64,000 bases of DNA from Aspidiotus rigidus (Eukaryota > Arthropoda > Insecta > Hemiptera > Diaspididae): positions 11,625,001-11,689,000 of the forward strand of contig JAVHKY010000004.1 in assembly GCA_035079385.1 (NCBI GenBank). The letters are read 5' to 3'. The notes under the pieces were generated by a model, which saw only the letters and a program-made list of their open reading frames with translations, made no database searches and had not been told where the DNA came from. This document shows, piece by piece, positions 11,272 to 23,400 of this stretch; position 1 is the first letter of the stretch; each line of letters begins with the position of its first letter. A program made the translations under genes and the position numbers.

Positions 11272-13560
11272 GAAATAAAATAAACAACTTCCATCTATAG
11301 GTAGGCATACGTATTTTGAGAGAAATAATTTTTATCTTCATCAAAGCAATACCTAATAATACATTTCCATTCTTAATAAATAATTTGCTGAGTACAGTAC
11401 AAAAAAAAAGTAAAAAATTTACTAATTGGTCGATAATTTACCTTTATATTATAATACCTTTTTATGAAATCAAAATATTCTCACATTAGTTCAATAATAA
11501 AGTAAGCCGAATAGGCCTATTAATGAAACTCTCCAAATAATTTTCTCCAGATAAGTATTATCGTAACTTACGTCAAGTTGATTTTCTCAAGACAATTCTC
11601 TCCTGATAAATAACTTACCAAGTTGGTCTTGTCCACATAATTTCCTTAATTCTTCACAATTTTCAACTGTAAATAAGAATAAAATTGTTTTAGTAAGTAT
11701 AAGCTACAGTACAGATACCGTCAGCGAGGGTTATTGAATTGTGAATTCAGTTACTTTGCACTAATTAAACTAAAATAACAATACGAACGAAATTTTCAAA
11801 GTGCACGAATATGAATTTCATTTTTTCACGTTTCTGGCTGATACAAGATGAATTACAAGAGTACAAAGATAAAAAATGGGCGTTCAAAGAGCACGAATGT
11901 AGATCTCATTTAAAAAAAAAATACTTATCGTCACGAAACAGGATGATTTAGTATAGTCATTTCGAACAAATATTTCTCAATTAGGTGAGTAAAAACGTGA
12001 GCTATGAAAAGCTACACGGCGCTCGAGAAATTTTTCAAAATAACCTCCCGTAGAAGAAGTTCCCTGTTAAAATTTTGGCCGTAGCTCTTCGGGGATGTGT
12101 ATCCTTTAGCTTTTGTTATACCAGGTCTAACATACCAGATACTGCCGACCTCATACAGTATGTTAGGCTATCCAGCTCCTTATCTTCCTCGTTACACTAG
12201 GTTTACTCTATACTAGGAATTTTGACCTTTCCTACTTCATAAGTTGGTCTATAATACACTACATGGCCTGTAGTGCCCTCCTGCATATAGTATTCCTACA
12301 GAGTGCCATCAGTTTTAGTATCATTCTCATTGACTTTTCATAAACTTTTTTGGCATGAGGCTCTCAAATGAGTTCATTGTGAATCCAGACTCCCAAGTAC
12401 TTTATCAAAGCTGTTAAACGTGTACGGAGTCTTGAGATTATGAGTGGTGCAATGGTGCAATGTAAATCATATTCCTACTGAACACCAACAGCTTAGGAGA
12501 AGGCCTGCGCAGTATTCTGTACGTCAAGGTGATGCGTTAGGGTAACTAACAGACACTTTCAAAGTCCCTAAAATAGGTCAAGGTCACTGATCACGCCATT
12601 GAGCGAATCAAAAAAAGTTACGGTTTTTCTAAGAATAGTCCCAGTCTCCTCCTGACTCTTTTCGTATTTCTTTGCTTCGCCTAATTTAACCTAGGTGCAG
12701 AGGGCGGTAGAAATCCTAAAGTGAAGCCTACTACCTATACTACCGGTATATAAGTATTTATTTATTTGTTCGGGTATTTATAGTGCCTTTTGAACTTCTG
12801 AAAAACCCTCAAGAATTTTTGAAGTTCTTCTTTCAGGTTCTGTAATCTATTTTGCGTAAAAAACAAGATTGATCTGCAACAAAAAAAAAAATTATTCATA
12901 TTTCAAAAGATAACTTCAGACCTAGAGTAATATTGAGCTAAGAAAAATACCTCTCGAGTCAGCTTTCCACGCACATGGACAAAAATATTCGAAAACAACG
13001 TTTCAATTAAATGCCTAGTAATCTCCTTTTGTATGCTATTCAGTGCTAGAATCGATATTACGTCAACGTTAATTTGTTTCCCATTTTTCATAGTTATGAT
13101 CGTAAGAAGCTCAAGATATTATAAACTCGTACATTATTTGTTTGCTTCTCAAAGTGAATGATACATTAACTTGTAATTTGACCTTTTCAATAACGATGAC
13201 GTTCATTTTAATTGACTTTTTCGAATGCGTCTTTAGCCGCTAAACTAGCGGAAATATTCTCCTTAATACTATACCTCGTTGAAAAGTTGAGCTCTCGAAA
13301 TACGTGGCTTAAGTCTATTTCAAATTTCTCAGTTCAACGTAGACTAATACGAATAATCCTGCAGGTCAAGCACCTCCCTAAGCTCCGAGAGTTTTTAAAA
13401 TTTCTCTTTCATCTCCCGTTTTCATTTTCATACACTTGAAAGCTTCGAAAGATATGAGAATTTACGCTTCATTAACGATATTAAACGGGGAACGCAGGGA
13501 AGTGTTCCATGGGTCGAATTTGTCCTAAAGATGAATTGGGAAAACCACTACAAAAAAAAA
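11272..13560. other. Noncoding region, nothing recognised
   Basis: About 2.3 kb between the LINE tail and the first composite repeat. The short frames at 12903-13091 (-) and 13212-13439 (+) lack domains, splice context and codon coherence. I see no RNA gene and no tandem repeat. Confidence 0.45.
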
Positions 13561-14580
13561 AACACTATCAATTTGACCTCTAGAGTAGTGTGGAACTGAA
13601 TTGAGAAAACACGTCGAAATTTTTTCAAGTCCCCCTCCTATCATAATGGCTTGAGAGTCGAAATTTCAACAGAGAACATGTTCTAAGGGAGGTTTTTTGA
13701 GAAATTTGCCGTGCGGCGTCCAACAAAAAATAGAAAAATTGTGACTCTCATGCCATATATGACAGGAATTTTTCGAAGTCCCCCTCCCCCTACTATATAT
13801 AGATCGAGAGTGGGAATTTTTCCATGTCTCCCTTCTATCCCAATATAGCTCGAGAGCTAGGCTTACAGTAGGTCTAGGCTTCCTAGAATTCTCAATACCA
13901 AATCCAAATTGACTCATAAAACAGGATCCCTGCGTTCCTCGTTCAACTTCACTAATGAAGCCGTCGTTTTTCTAAGTTTTTTGCCGGACGGCGTACGGCG
14001 AACAGTCAATTTCTCAAAAATAAATCAGCCGCCATTGCAGGACTGCTATAGCGGCGGGGAACCCGCTGTCCCGAGTCCCTTGGAGCCTAAAGTTTTTGCA
14101 AGTCGTGAAAATCATGACGTGACAACTTGAACGCGCTGCAAGTTCAAGGAAGCCGTCGTCTTTCCAAGCCCCCCTCCTATCATATATAGCTTGAGAGTCG
14201 ACATCTGTTCTATGGAGGGTAAATTCTTCCAAGTCCCCCTTCTACCATTTACTTTTCCAAATCCCCTTCCTATCATATGTGGCTAGAGGGTCGGAATTTT
14301 AACAGGGAACCTGTTTTATGGGGGCTTTTTGAGAAATTTGCCGTGCGCCGTCCAGCAAAAAACTTGGAAAAATTTCGACTCTCAAGCCATATATGATAGA
14401 GGGGGAGACTTGGAAAAACGACGGCTTCCTTAACGAAGTTAAACGAGGAACGCAGGGAACCTGTTTTATGAGTCAAATGGAATTTGGTATTGAAAATTCA
14501 ACGAAGCCTAGACCTAGATGATATAAAGAAGGGTAGACCTACTATAAGCCCAGTATAATATAGTTTGAGGACAAAATTGA
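13560..14580. repeat. Mixed-orientation composite repeat block
   Basis: The block is built from three modules. One is the 46-bp unit in reverse orientation (GAGTCGAAATTTTTCCAAGT type). The second is the hairpin module AACAGGGAACCTGTT + TTATGGGGGCTTTTTGAG + a GCCGTGCGCCGTCC run (perfect at 14301; variant at 13669). The third is ACGACGGCTTCCTTAACG with AAGTTAAACGAGGAACGC (14416-14460; inverted at about 13910-13975). A stretch naming itself only by repetition, TTTGGTATTGARAATTC with CCTAGACCTAG, follows the third module in several copies across the window. Confidence 0.8.
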
Positions 14581-16420
14581 AATTGTCTAAATTTTTCTCG
14601 AATCTCCAGCTATATATGATAGCTCGAGAGATAAGATTTTTTCAAGTCCCTTTCATGTCATATTTAGCTCGAGAGTCAAAATTTTTCTAAGTCCCCCTCC
14701 TATCATATATGGCCCGAGAGTCAAAATTTTTCCAAGTCCCCCTCGCATCATATATGACTCGAGAGTCGAAATTTTTCTAAGTCTCCCTCCTATCATATAT
14801 GGCTCGAGAGTCGAAATTTTAACAGGGAACCTGTTTTATGGGGGCTTTTTGAGAAATTTGTCGTGCGCCGTCCGCCGTCCACCGAAAAACTTGGAAAAAT
14901 TTCGACTCTCGAACCATATATGATAGGAGGGGGACTTGGAAAAATTTCGACTCTCGAGCTATATATATGATAGGAGGAGGATTTGGAAAAATTTCGACTC
15001 TCGAGCCATACATGATAGGGGGGGGGGGGGACTTGTAAAAATTTCGACTATCGTGCTATATACGATAGGAGGGGTACTTGGAAAAATGTCGACTATCGAG
15101 TTACCTATGATAGGAGGGGACTTGAAAAAATGTCGACTCTCGAACTATATATGATAGGAGGGGGGCTTGGAAAATTTAGACTCTCGAGCCATATATGATA
15201 GGAGGGGGACTTGAAAAAATTTAGACTCTCGAGCCATATATGATAGGTGAGGGACTTGAGAAAAATTTCGACTCTCGAGCCATATATGATAAGAGGGGGA
15301 CTTGAAAAGGTTTAGACTATCGCGCTATATATGATAGGAGGAGGACTTGGAAAAATGTCGACCCTCGAACTATACATGGTAGGAGGGGGACTTGGAAAAT
15401 TTTGACCCTTGAGCCGTGTATGATAAGAGGGGGACATGAAAAAATATAGACTATCGCGCTATATATGATAGGAGGGGGACTTGGAAGGATGTCGACTCTC
15501 GAACTATATATGATAGGGGAGGGGGGGGGAACTTGGAAAAATATCGACTCTCGAACTATATATGTGGGGGGGGGACTTGAAAAAAAGTTTGACTCTCGAA
15601 CTATATATGATAGGTGGGGGGGGGGGACTTGGAAAAATATCGACTCTCGAACTATATATGATAGGGGGGGGGCGACTTGAAAAAATGTCGACTCTCGAAC
15701 TATATATGATAGGAGGGGGGCTTGGAAAATGTTGACTCTTGAACCATATATGGTAAGAGGGGGGCTTGAAAAAATTTAGACTCTCCAGTTATTTATGATA
15801 GGAGGGGGACTTGAAAAAATTTAGACTCTCGAGCCATATATGATAGGAGAGGGACTTGGGAAAAATTTCGCGTCTCGAGTCATATATGATAAGAGGGGGA
15901 CTTGAAAAAGTTTAGACTATCGCGCTATATATGATAGGAGGGGACTTGGAAAAATGTCGACTCTCGAGCTATATATGATAGGAGGAGCATTCAGAAAAAC
16001 TACGGTTTCCTTGAAAATGCAACGTGTTCAAGTTGTCACGTCATCATTTTCGGGACTCAGAAAAACTTTAGGTTTCAAGCTTTATAGGATAGGAGGACTT
16101 GGTAAAATTCTCGGGAAAAATTTCGTCTCTGGAGCTATAGATGATAGGAAATGGACTTGGAATAATTTTGACTCTCGATGTATATATGATAAGAAAGGTA
16201 CTTGAAGGAATTTTGACCTCTGACTACACATGGTAGGATAGGGACGTATATAGGTGTGTGTAACTTAAAATGCTGACCCTCAAGCTCTATATAATGACGG
16301 AGAAGGGAACTCAGGAAAATCTCCATTTCTCTATATATAATAAAACGAAACTTAGAAAAAAATCGTCTCTCGAGCTGTATATGATAGGAGTTCGACTCTA
16401 AAAGATTTGACTTCTGAGAT
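14580..16420. repeat. Tandem array of a roughly 46-bp repeat with an orientation switch
   Basis: The unit is GACTTGGAAAAATTTCGAC + TCTCGAGCTATATATGATAG + GAGGGGG. From about 14580 to 14820 it runs in reverse; after the hairpin/GC module at 14821-14890 it runs forward until about 16000 in more than twenty copies, then decays to about 16400. Copies vary by G-run length and point changes. There is no coding capacity; frames at 14936-15154 and 15465-15680 are only repeat read-through. Confidence 0.92.
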
Positions 16421-16939
16421 GATGGGAATAGAAGTGAGGAAAATTTTTTAGCTTTAGCTTTTACAATCAGTTCTTTCTTCTTAAGTTATCTCTTTTATTG
16501 AGTCTAGCTATTATGTTGGGAATTTCGCTCTTCTTACTCGGAAGCCGATGTGCAGTTGAAGTTTCGCTCCAAATTATGGGCGATATTTTTTAATTATATT
16601 GTCTCGCGAATATTTTCGTTTTTCTAACAGGTATTCCTGTGATTACGATGATGTCTATTCTACTATATTGTCCCATATCTTTCATTCTATTTGTATTCTC
16701 TTCATTTTGGTTGTACCTACAGTTCGGAAACATCTTCGTTTAGACGCTCATTTTCTCTCTTCAACTCGGTATATACTGTTTTTCTAATTATTTTCGTATC
16801 TTTTGTTAGCCTTTCCCTACATTTTTCTTCCGACAAGTCGATGTTTTCGTCCGAGATCCTCTTTGGCCGTTTCAGCATCGTTACTTCGACTTTATCATGA
16901 ATTCTCTGTTGCATGTTACGACACATAAATCACAAAATA
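16421..16939. other. Noncoding, nothing recognised
   Basis: Short overlapping frames on both strands around 16599-16926 show no domain or splice evidence. I see no repeat structure in this stretch. Confidence 0.4.
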
Positions 16940-17087
16940 CACAAAAACATAAAGGTTAGTAGAGTCGTAATTTAAAAATTTATTAAGCGAGCGCTTTCGG
17001 ATGAATATCCATCAACGGGCATCCGAAAGCGCTCGCTTAATAAATTTTTAAATTACGACTCCAGTAACCTTTACCTATGTTTTTGTG
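16940..17087. repeat. Long hairpin palindrome (small MITE-like)
   Basis: Two arms of about 65 bp face each other around a 16-bp loop: ATTAAGCGAGCGCTTTCGG on the left and its complement on the right, ending in CACAAAAACATA / TATGTTTTTGTG with one or two mismatches per 20 bp. There is no coding content. A similar, weaker palindrome lies at 18872-18992. Confidence 0.85.
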
Positions 17088-17410
17088 TACTTCGACTTTG
17101 TCTGCAGGAATTAGCACGAATCAACACGAAAACGAAAAAAGGCGCCTAAAGCACAGTTTAGACGCGTTACGCGCGTCTGCGTTCACCCGTCGAAATTTTT
17201 CCAAGTCCTTGATGTGGGTCAAGGCCATTCTGGATCTGTGGCATCCCAAGAAACGTTTCGCGAATAGAATTATGGATGGGGTTTCAGTATAGCTTAGTGA
17301 AGACACATAGGCTATAACCCGTCAAGATGTAATATCTTCACTCTCAAAATTTATTTATTCTAGTCCTGTCTCTTCAAATGGATGCGGAACGAGGAGAAAA
17401 CTATTAACAG
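17088..17410. other. Gap upstream of the STE24 exons
   Basis: The N-terminal exon of the protease would be expected here or further upstream. No frame resembles the family's first membrane segment, and no initiator ATG with a usable donor was found. Confidence 0.4.
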
Positions 17411-20400
17411 GTGTATTGTTCTTTTCATGTGAAGTGGAGTGTCCTGGAGAATACGACGACGGTACCCGAGATTCTCAATGGATCCGTATCTGACGAGACG
17501 TTTCTTCAAATTCGTTCGCCAAATCTAAATGAAACACTGTATAGGATAGTGAGCTTATTTTGCGTCAGCGTGATGGAAACGGTAAACACAATACGAAAAT
17601 ATTTTGTCATAACACCTATCAAATATTTCTCAAATAAGTGATGTGATTCATTTTCAGATCGTATTCATGTACTTGCTCGCACCTCTTTGGAAATTTGTGG
17701 CAAGTAAAAATAAATTATTCGTCCGTTTCCAAAACTGCGAAATCAGTATCAGTGTAGTATTTACGATAATTCTCATTACCTTAGAAACTTTGCTGAATCT
17801 ACCTTTTCAGTTGTACGCTGTGACTACCATTTATCAGCAGGTAAGATCAATATTTATCTTTCGCATACTGTTTCCCGCAAGAACGAATTTTCATCAATTT
17901 TTATGATTGCAGACGATCTTGTTTCATTTGGGAACGGTCACTAAACGTTATATATTGAAAATCCTTAAAGTTTTTCTGTACATCCCGATAACAGTGTACA
18001 TCGTCAGAACCAGAGGACGCTTTTTTTTCATTTATTTATGGCTGCTTATGCTAATCTACGATTTATTGTTTACTGCTGTTTATATCGATGCCATTGTACC
18101 TCAGATACAAGGTTATAAAAGTCTCGAAAATGACGATCTGAAAACTCTGATTGAGAATCTGACGTCCAGGATCAATTTTCCTGTGTCAAAAATTTATTTC
18201 AACCAAGGTAAGATTAATCATTTATTTTTGAGCAAATTTTATACATGAAATTGTAGTGGCTTGACCTGGGATCAGGATCTTGAAAGTCACATTTTATCTT
18301 TCGTTACGATTACTCACGCCACTACCTCAAGCACAAGTTAGCGGCGATTTCGAACAACTGCTACCAAGCAACCCATATCCTGAAGAACAATGAAAGAGAA
18401 AAGAAATCGAGATATAGTAAAATAGATCGCTGCAATCGACGGCTACTCTAGAGCCTTGGTTGAGGGAGTTCTCGGGAAAATAGAAACAAAGAAGGGAACT
18501 CATGAGAGCACGAGAAGTACTTTGGATCAGTACCGTACATATAGAAAAGCGCAAAAACAAGATGATAGAGGCGTTCAATGGTTATGATGTGAATGTAAGC
18601 ATCCACCCATGGTGAAGAGAATAAGCAACAATCAGATGGAAGAAAAGGACTAGGGGAACTTGTTAGTTGAGGACAGTGAAGGTATCTTTATTGGTGAGAT
18701 TGGAAGAAAGTTCAGTATCGGGAAAGAGCAGCACGAAACACCAAGGGAAAAAACACCGTGACACAGAAGCTAACATGTTGTATTGACTTTCGATATGTCT
18801 ATCTTGGTCATGATGACATAATAGGAATGTCGTCAACCAGTATTGCTTCGTTTAGAATTTGTCTGTTTTTAATGGGTGTTGAAAATAAAATTACAATCAC
18901 CGAAAAGGCAAATAGAATAAGTACGCGAGCGCTCTCGGCGTGAGCCATTAACGAGCGATGAACGGAACTCTAATTTTATTTTTGATACCCATCTAAAACA
19001 TGTATTCGATTCGTGATTTTAGTTTTGTAGAGAACAGAATATCAGATAGTATTTGTATGTTGACCCAATTGGCTCACGAGCTCACTCGCTCCACTCGTTC
19101 ACCCCTTCTCATAGCCTAGTAGAAGTGCAATATACGCGTACCGCATGTCAGCCTGAATGGCTGAATGAGGTCAAGGTCACTGATGACGTCATCAAGCGTG
19201 AAATATCTAGCTAGTACACTGAGTGTCAATGCTTGTTTAGGGAACAGGATGAGTAGTATATGAAGCCTCTCGTATATTACATATTAAGCTTATATGTTAA
19301 GTCTAGAACAAAGAAAGTAGCGGAGGCCAAAATTTTCTCCGAGTACGTAAAGTAGGCCAAGGTTACTGATGACGTCATAGTCTTAACGGGGAACCTGTTT
19401 TATGGGCGACTTTTTGAAACATATGTCGTGCACCGAAGGTGTGCAGCGAAAACTGATCTAAAAAAATCAGTGAATTCTACCCTAATAAAGAATTTGAACT
19501 TAGAAACTTCCTTAACAAAGTTAAACGAGGAACGAAGGGAACCTATTTTATGGATTGAATGTTTCTTTTAACAGGGAACCTGTTTTATAGGGGGCTATTT
19601 GAGAAATCTGGCGTGCGCCGTCCGCCGTCCGCCGTCCAGCGAAACACTTGGAAAAATTTCGACTCTCGAGAATATATGATAGGAGAGGGACTTAAAAAAA
19701 TTTCGACTCTCGAGCTATATATGAAAGGAGGGGGACTTAGAAAAATTTCGACTCTCGAGCTATATATAATAGGAGGGGGACAGGAGAGGGACTTTGAAAA
19801 AATGTCGAATCTGAAGCTATATATGATAGAAGGGGGACTTGGAAAACTTTTGACTCTCGAGCTATATATGATAGGGGACAAATTTTCCCAAGTCTCCCTC
19901 CTATCATAAATAGCTCGAGATTTTTTTTTTGTTTTTGTTTTTCTTTGTTCAAGCCTAGCATAAAACTAGTACATGAGAAGAGGATGGACGCAGAATCAGG
20001 AATTACGTAGGGATTTAGACGGATCTTTTCTTCATTTACTTCAGGTCTAGTAAATTGAGTAAGTATAGGTCTAACATAATGCTAATACTCCCTATAAGCC
20101 GAGATAAACACAAACTGTAAAATGAGTATCGTCTACTTGTATGACAAAGCCCCAATTCTCCTGATTGTTTCAAGCTGAATTTTCTCAAGCCATAAGCTGA
20201 GATAAACACAAGTTGTAGAATAAGTACCCTCCAGAAGTACGACAAAGACCCAATTATCCTAATGGTTTGAAACTGAGTTTTTCCAGAAGCCACAAGCCGA
20301 GATAAACACAAACTAGAGGGTAGGTATCTTCCACAAGTAAAACAAATCCTGAATTCTCCTGATTGTTTCCAGCTGAATTTTAACAGGGAACCTGTTTTAT

Positions 20401-23400
20401 GGGGGGCTTTTTGGGAAACTTGCCGTGCGCCGTCCAGCAAAAAACTTGAAAAAATTTCAACTCTCGAGCTATCATATTATATAGCTGGAGATTCGAGAAA
20501 AATTTTGACTCTCAAACTATATTATACTAGGCTTATAGTGGTATGGGTAAAATATGCTGTTTAAAGGTGAAAATGGATACCGTTTTATCTCCATAATTGA
20601 AAAGGTAATATGTCCATTTTCACCTTAAAAAAAAATATTTTACGCATACAGGCTGCTGACACACTCACACAAGTACACCACAAAATATTACTTTCAACAG
20701 CCTGCAACAATAGAGTCTACTACTGAATGATATTATGAGTAAGTATGGGTTGCGTGAGTGAATCAAAAAGGGTAAAAATTGAATCTGAACATGATACCTG
20801 CAGAAAATTGTTAGATCGTACCCTTTTAATCCTATATTTTATTGTGTGTTTGTGTGAGTGTGTCAGCAACCTGTCTGTGTAAAATATGCTATTTTCCAAT
20901 TTAATAGTTGAATCAACTCATTGGTCATTACTAGGTTTTATCCTCAGAATAAGGTATCATATCCATTTTCACCTTTTAAAAAGCATATTTTACACATACT
21001 GGCTGCTGACTAAACTGCATAGAGCGGTGGAAGAGGGGTAGGCACGCTTAATGGCGTCATCAGTGAGCTTGACCTATTTTAGGAAGACCTAGTACAAAGC
21101 TAGTATAAAGTAGGCCTGGACTTAGTATAAGCTCAAAATTTTTCAATGTCCCCCCTCTACGATATAGTAAAAATTTATCTGAGTTCTCTCCCATCAAGTA
21201 TTATTGCTCGAAAGTCGAAATTTTCAGTCATCCTCCTATCATATATAGCTCGAGAGCCTAAATTTCTCCAAGTTTTTAGTTGGACGGTGCACGGCAAATT
21301 TTTCAAGCCCCCCTCCCCCATAAAACAAATTACCTGTTGAAATTTTGACCATTGAGCTATAGTATCTGATAGAAGAAGGATTTCGAAAATTTTGACTTTG
21401 AAGTCATAATATATCATGGAATTCTCAATAAATAAAAAAAAAAAAAACGACGGCTTCCTTAACGAAGTTAAGCGAGGAACGAAGGGAACCTGCTTTATGA
21501 GTCATATGGGATTTGGTATTGAGAATTCAAGGAAGCCTAGACCTAGATGAAGCTAGTATAAAGAGGGCCTACACCTACTATAAGCCTAGTATAATATGGT
21601 TTGAGAGTCTAAATTTTTCTCGAATCTCCAGCTATATATTTTAGAAGGGGGACTTGGAAAAATTCCTATCATACATGGGTCGAGAGTCGAAATTTTTCTG
21701 TTTTTTGTTAGATGGCACACGGCAAATTTCTCAAAAAGCCCACCATAGAACAGGTTCCCTGTTAATATAGCTTTCAACAGCCTACGGTTTATATTGGCCA
21801 GGCCGGCCGTTCCCTTAAAGACCGCTCCAGTGAACACCTCTCTGCTTTCCGAAACCACCATCCGGAAAATTCCGGTAAAGCGAAGCATTGCATTGAGGAG
21901 AACCATAGCTTCGATCACGTCTCATCCATAAAGCGACTAAGGGCCGACTATTCAACAGGTTAGAAGAGGTTGAAACTATTGCCGACCTTTCTTGGTTATA
22001 GGTGATTCTCTTCTCAACGATACTCGCTTCACTTTCACCAACCCTTTCATCTCCCACATGTACAATCATGCTTCGTCCGATGACTTCATTTCTCCTAGAT
22101 CTTCTTAATTCTTTCCTCTTCCACTCCTTTTCTTGTCTTCTCTCGGCGCAGGTTTATGTCATCGCATGTATTTTCATTCGGTACACCTGATGAAGCGTCG
22201 CTTAGTCGACGCGAAACCTGGTCATGTATAATGAATAAGAAAAAATTTTCGTTACTTGACTGTAATTTTTCTTATACGTTTATAGTTTGATGATCAAAAG
22301 TTATTTAAGTCCAACACCTCTATATAGCTCAAAGCTTGATCATTTCCTTCGGGCCTGTAACCAAAGGGGCAGGGGTCTGAGCTCTTCTAGCCAAACGAAC
22401 AATCCTAATAAAACAAAGAATTATTACTGCCCTCCGCTCCCTTAATTTTCATAGTAGCCCCTCCTAGAAATAGACTCTGGATACGGGCCTGAACTGCCTA
22501 GATGTTTCCAAGTCCTCCTCAAATAGTAAGGTTCGTCCTCCTAGGTTGTCGAACAACCGTCGGCGGCCGCATTGGGAAAATTTTTATTTTCCATCTATTT
22601 ATGATAGGAGGGGACTTTGTAAATTTGGACTCTTCGAGACTATTTTGAATTTAATTCTCAATATCAAAACCAATTCAACCCATAGACCAGGTTTCTAAGG
22701 TTCCTCGTTTAATTTCGTTAAGGAAGTCGTCGTTTTTTTTGTCCTTCATTATCCTAATCGCGAACTTGTGCTTGGTTATCATCAACCTTTTGACTCCAGA
22801 GACCAGTCTGAAATTTCTTAAGAGTCTCAGAGACAATTATTAGTTACAAAAATAATAATTCTCTTTGTCGTTCCAGCTTCCCAAAATAATGGCGAGTTTA
22901 ACGCATACTATTACGGAGGAATCTTCAATGAGAGAATCGTTATTTCCGATTTAATGGCGCAAGCATTGTCAAATGAAGAAATTACAGCCGTTGTAGCGCA
23001 CGAACTTGGCCATTGGGAAGGAAATCATTACTTAAAGATTGGAATTTTCACAGAGGTATGGTTTCACTGCTTTTTGACCCATATTTCACTCTTCTGAGTT
23101 CACGGAAAGTCCGTCGTGCGTCTGGAAAATTAGTTTTAAAGGGAGCGGGGAGAACTTTGACTTAGTTTAGGAACTCGAAAAAATATTTCAAAGCGACTCG
23201 TAGTATCCGAGGAGGCGGTTTTGTCCCAGCTCTAAAACTTATACAAACTTGGACTTCCAAGCTGTGTATAGGAACAGCAAATTTCAATCTGAACAGGGGC
23301 AAAAGCTCTGAGCCAGTGTAGCTACCTAGAAAAATTTTCGGTTATGACAAAGAGGGGAAAGAAATTACGACCTAGTTTAAGGATTGAAAATTTTCACTGA

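Noticed and set aside
13666..14232. Several 70-80-codon frames on both strands
   Set aside because: They follow the composite repeat modules and change frame between copies.
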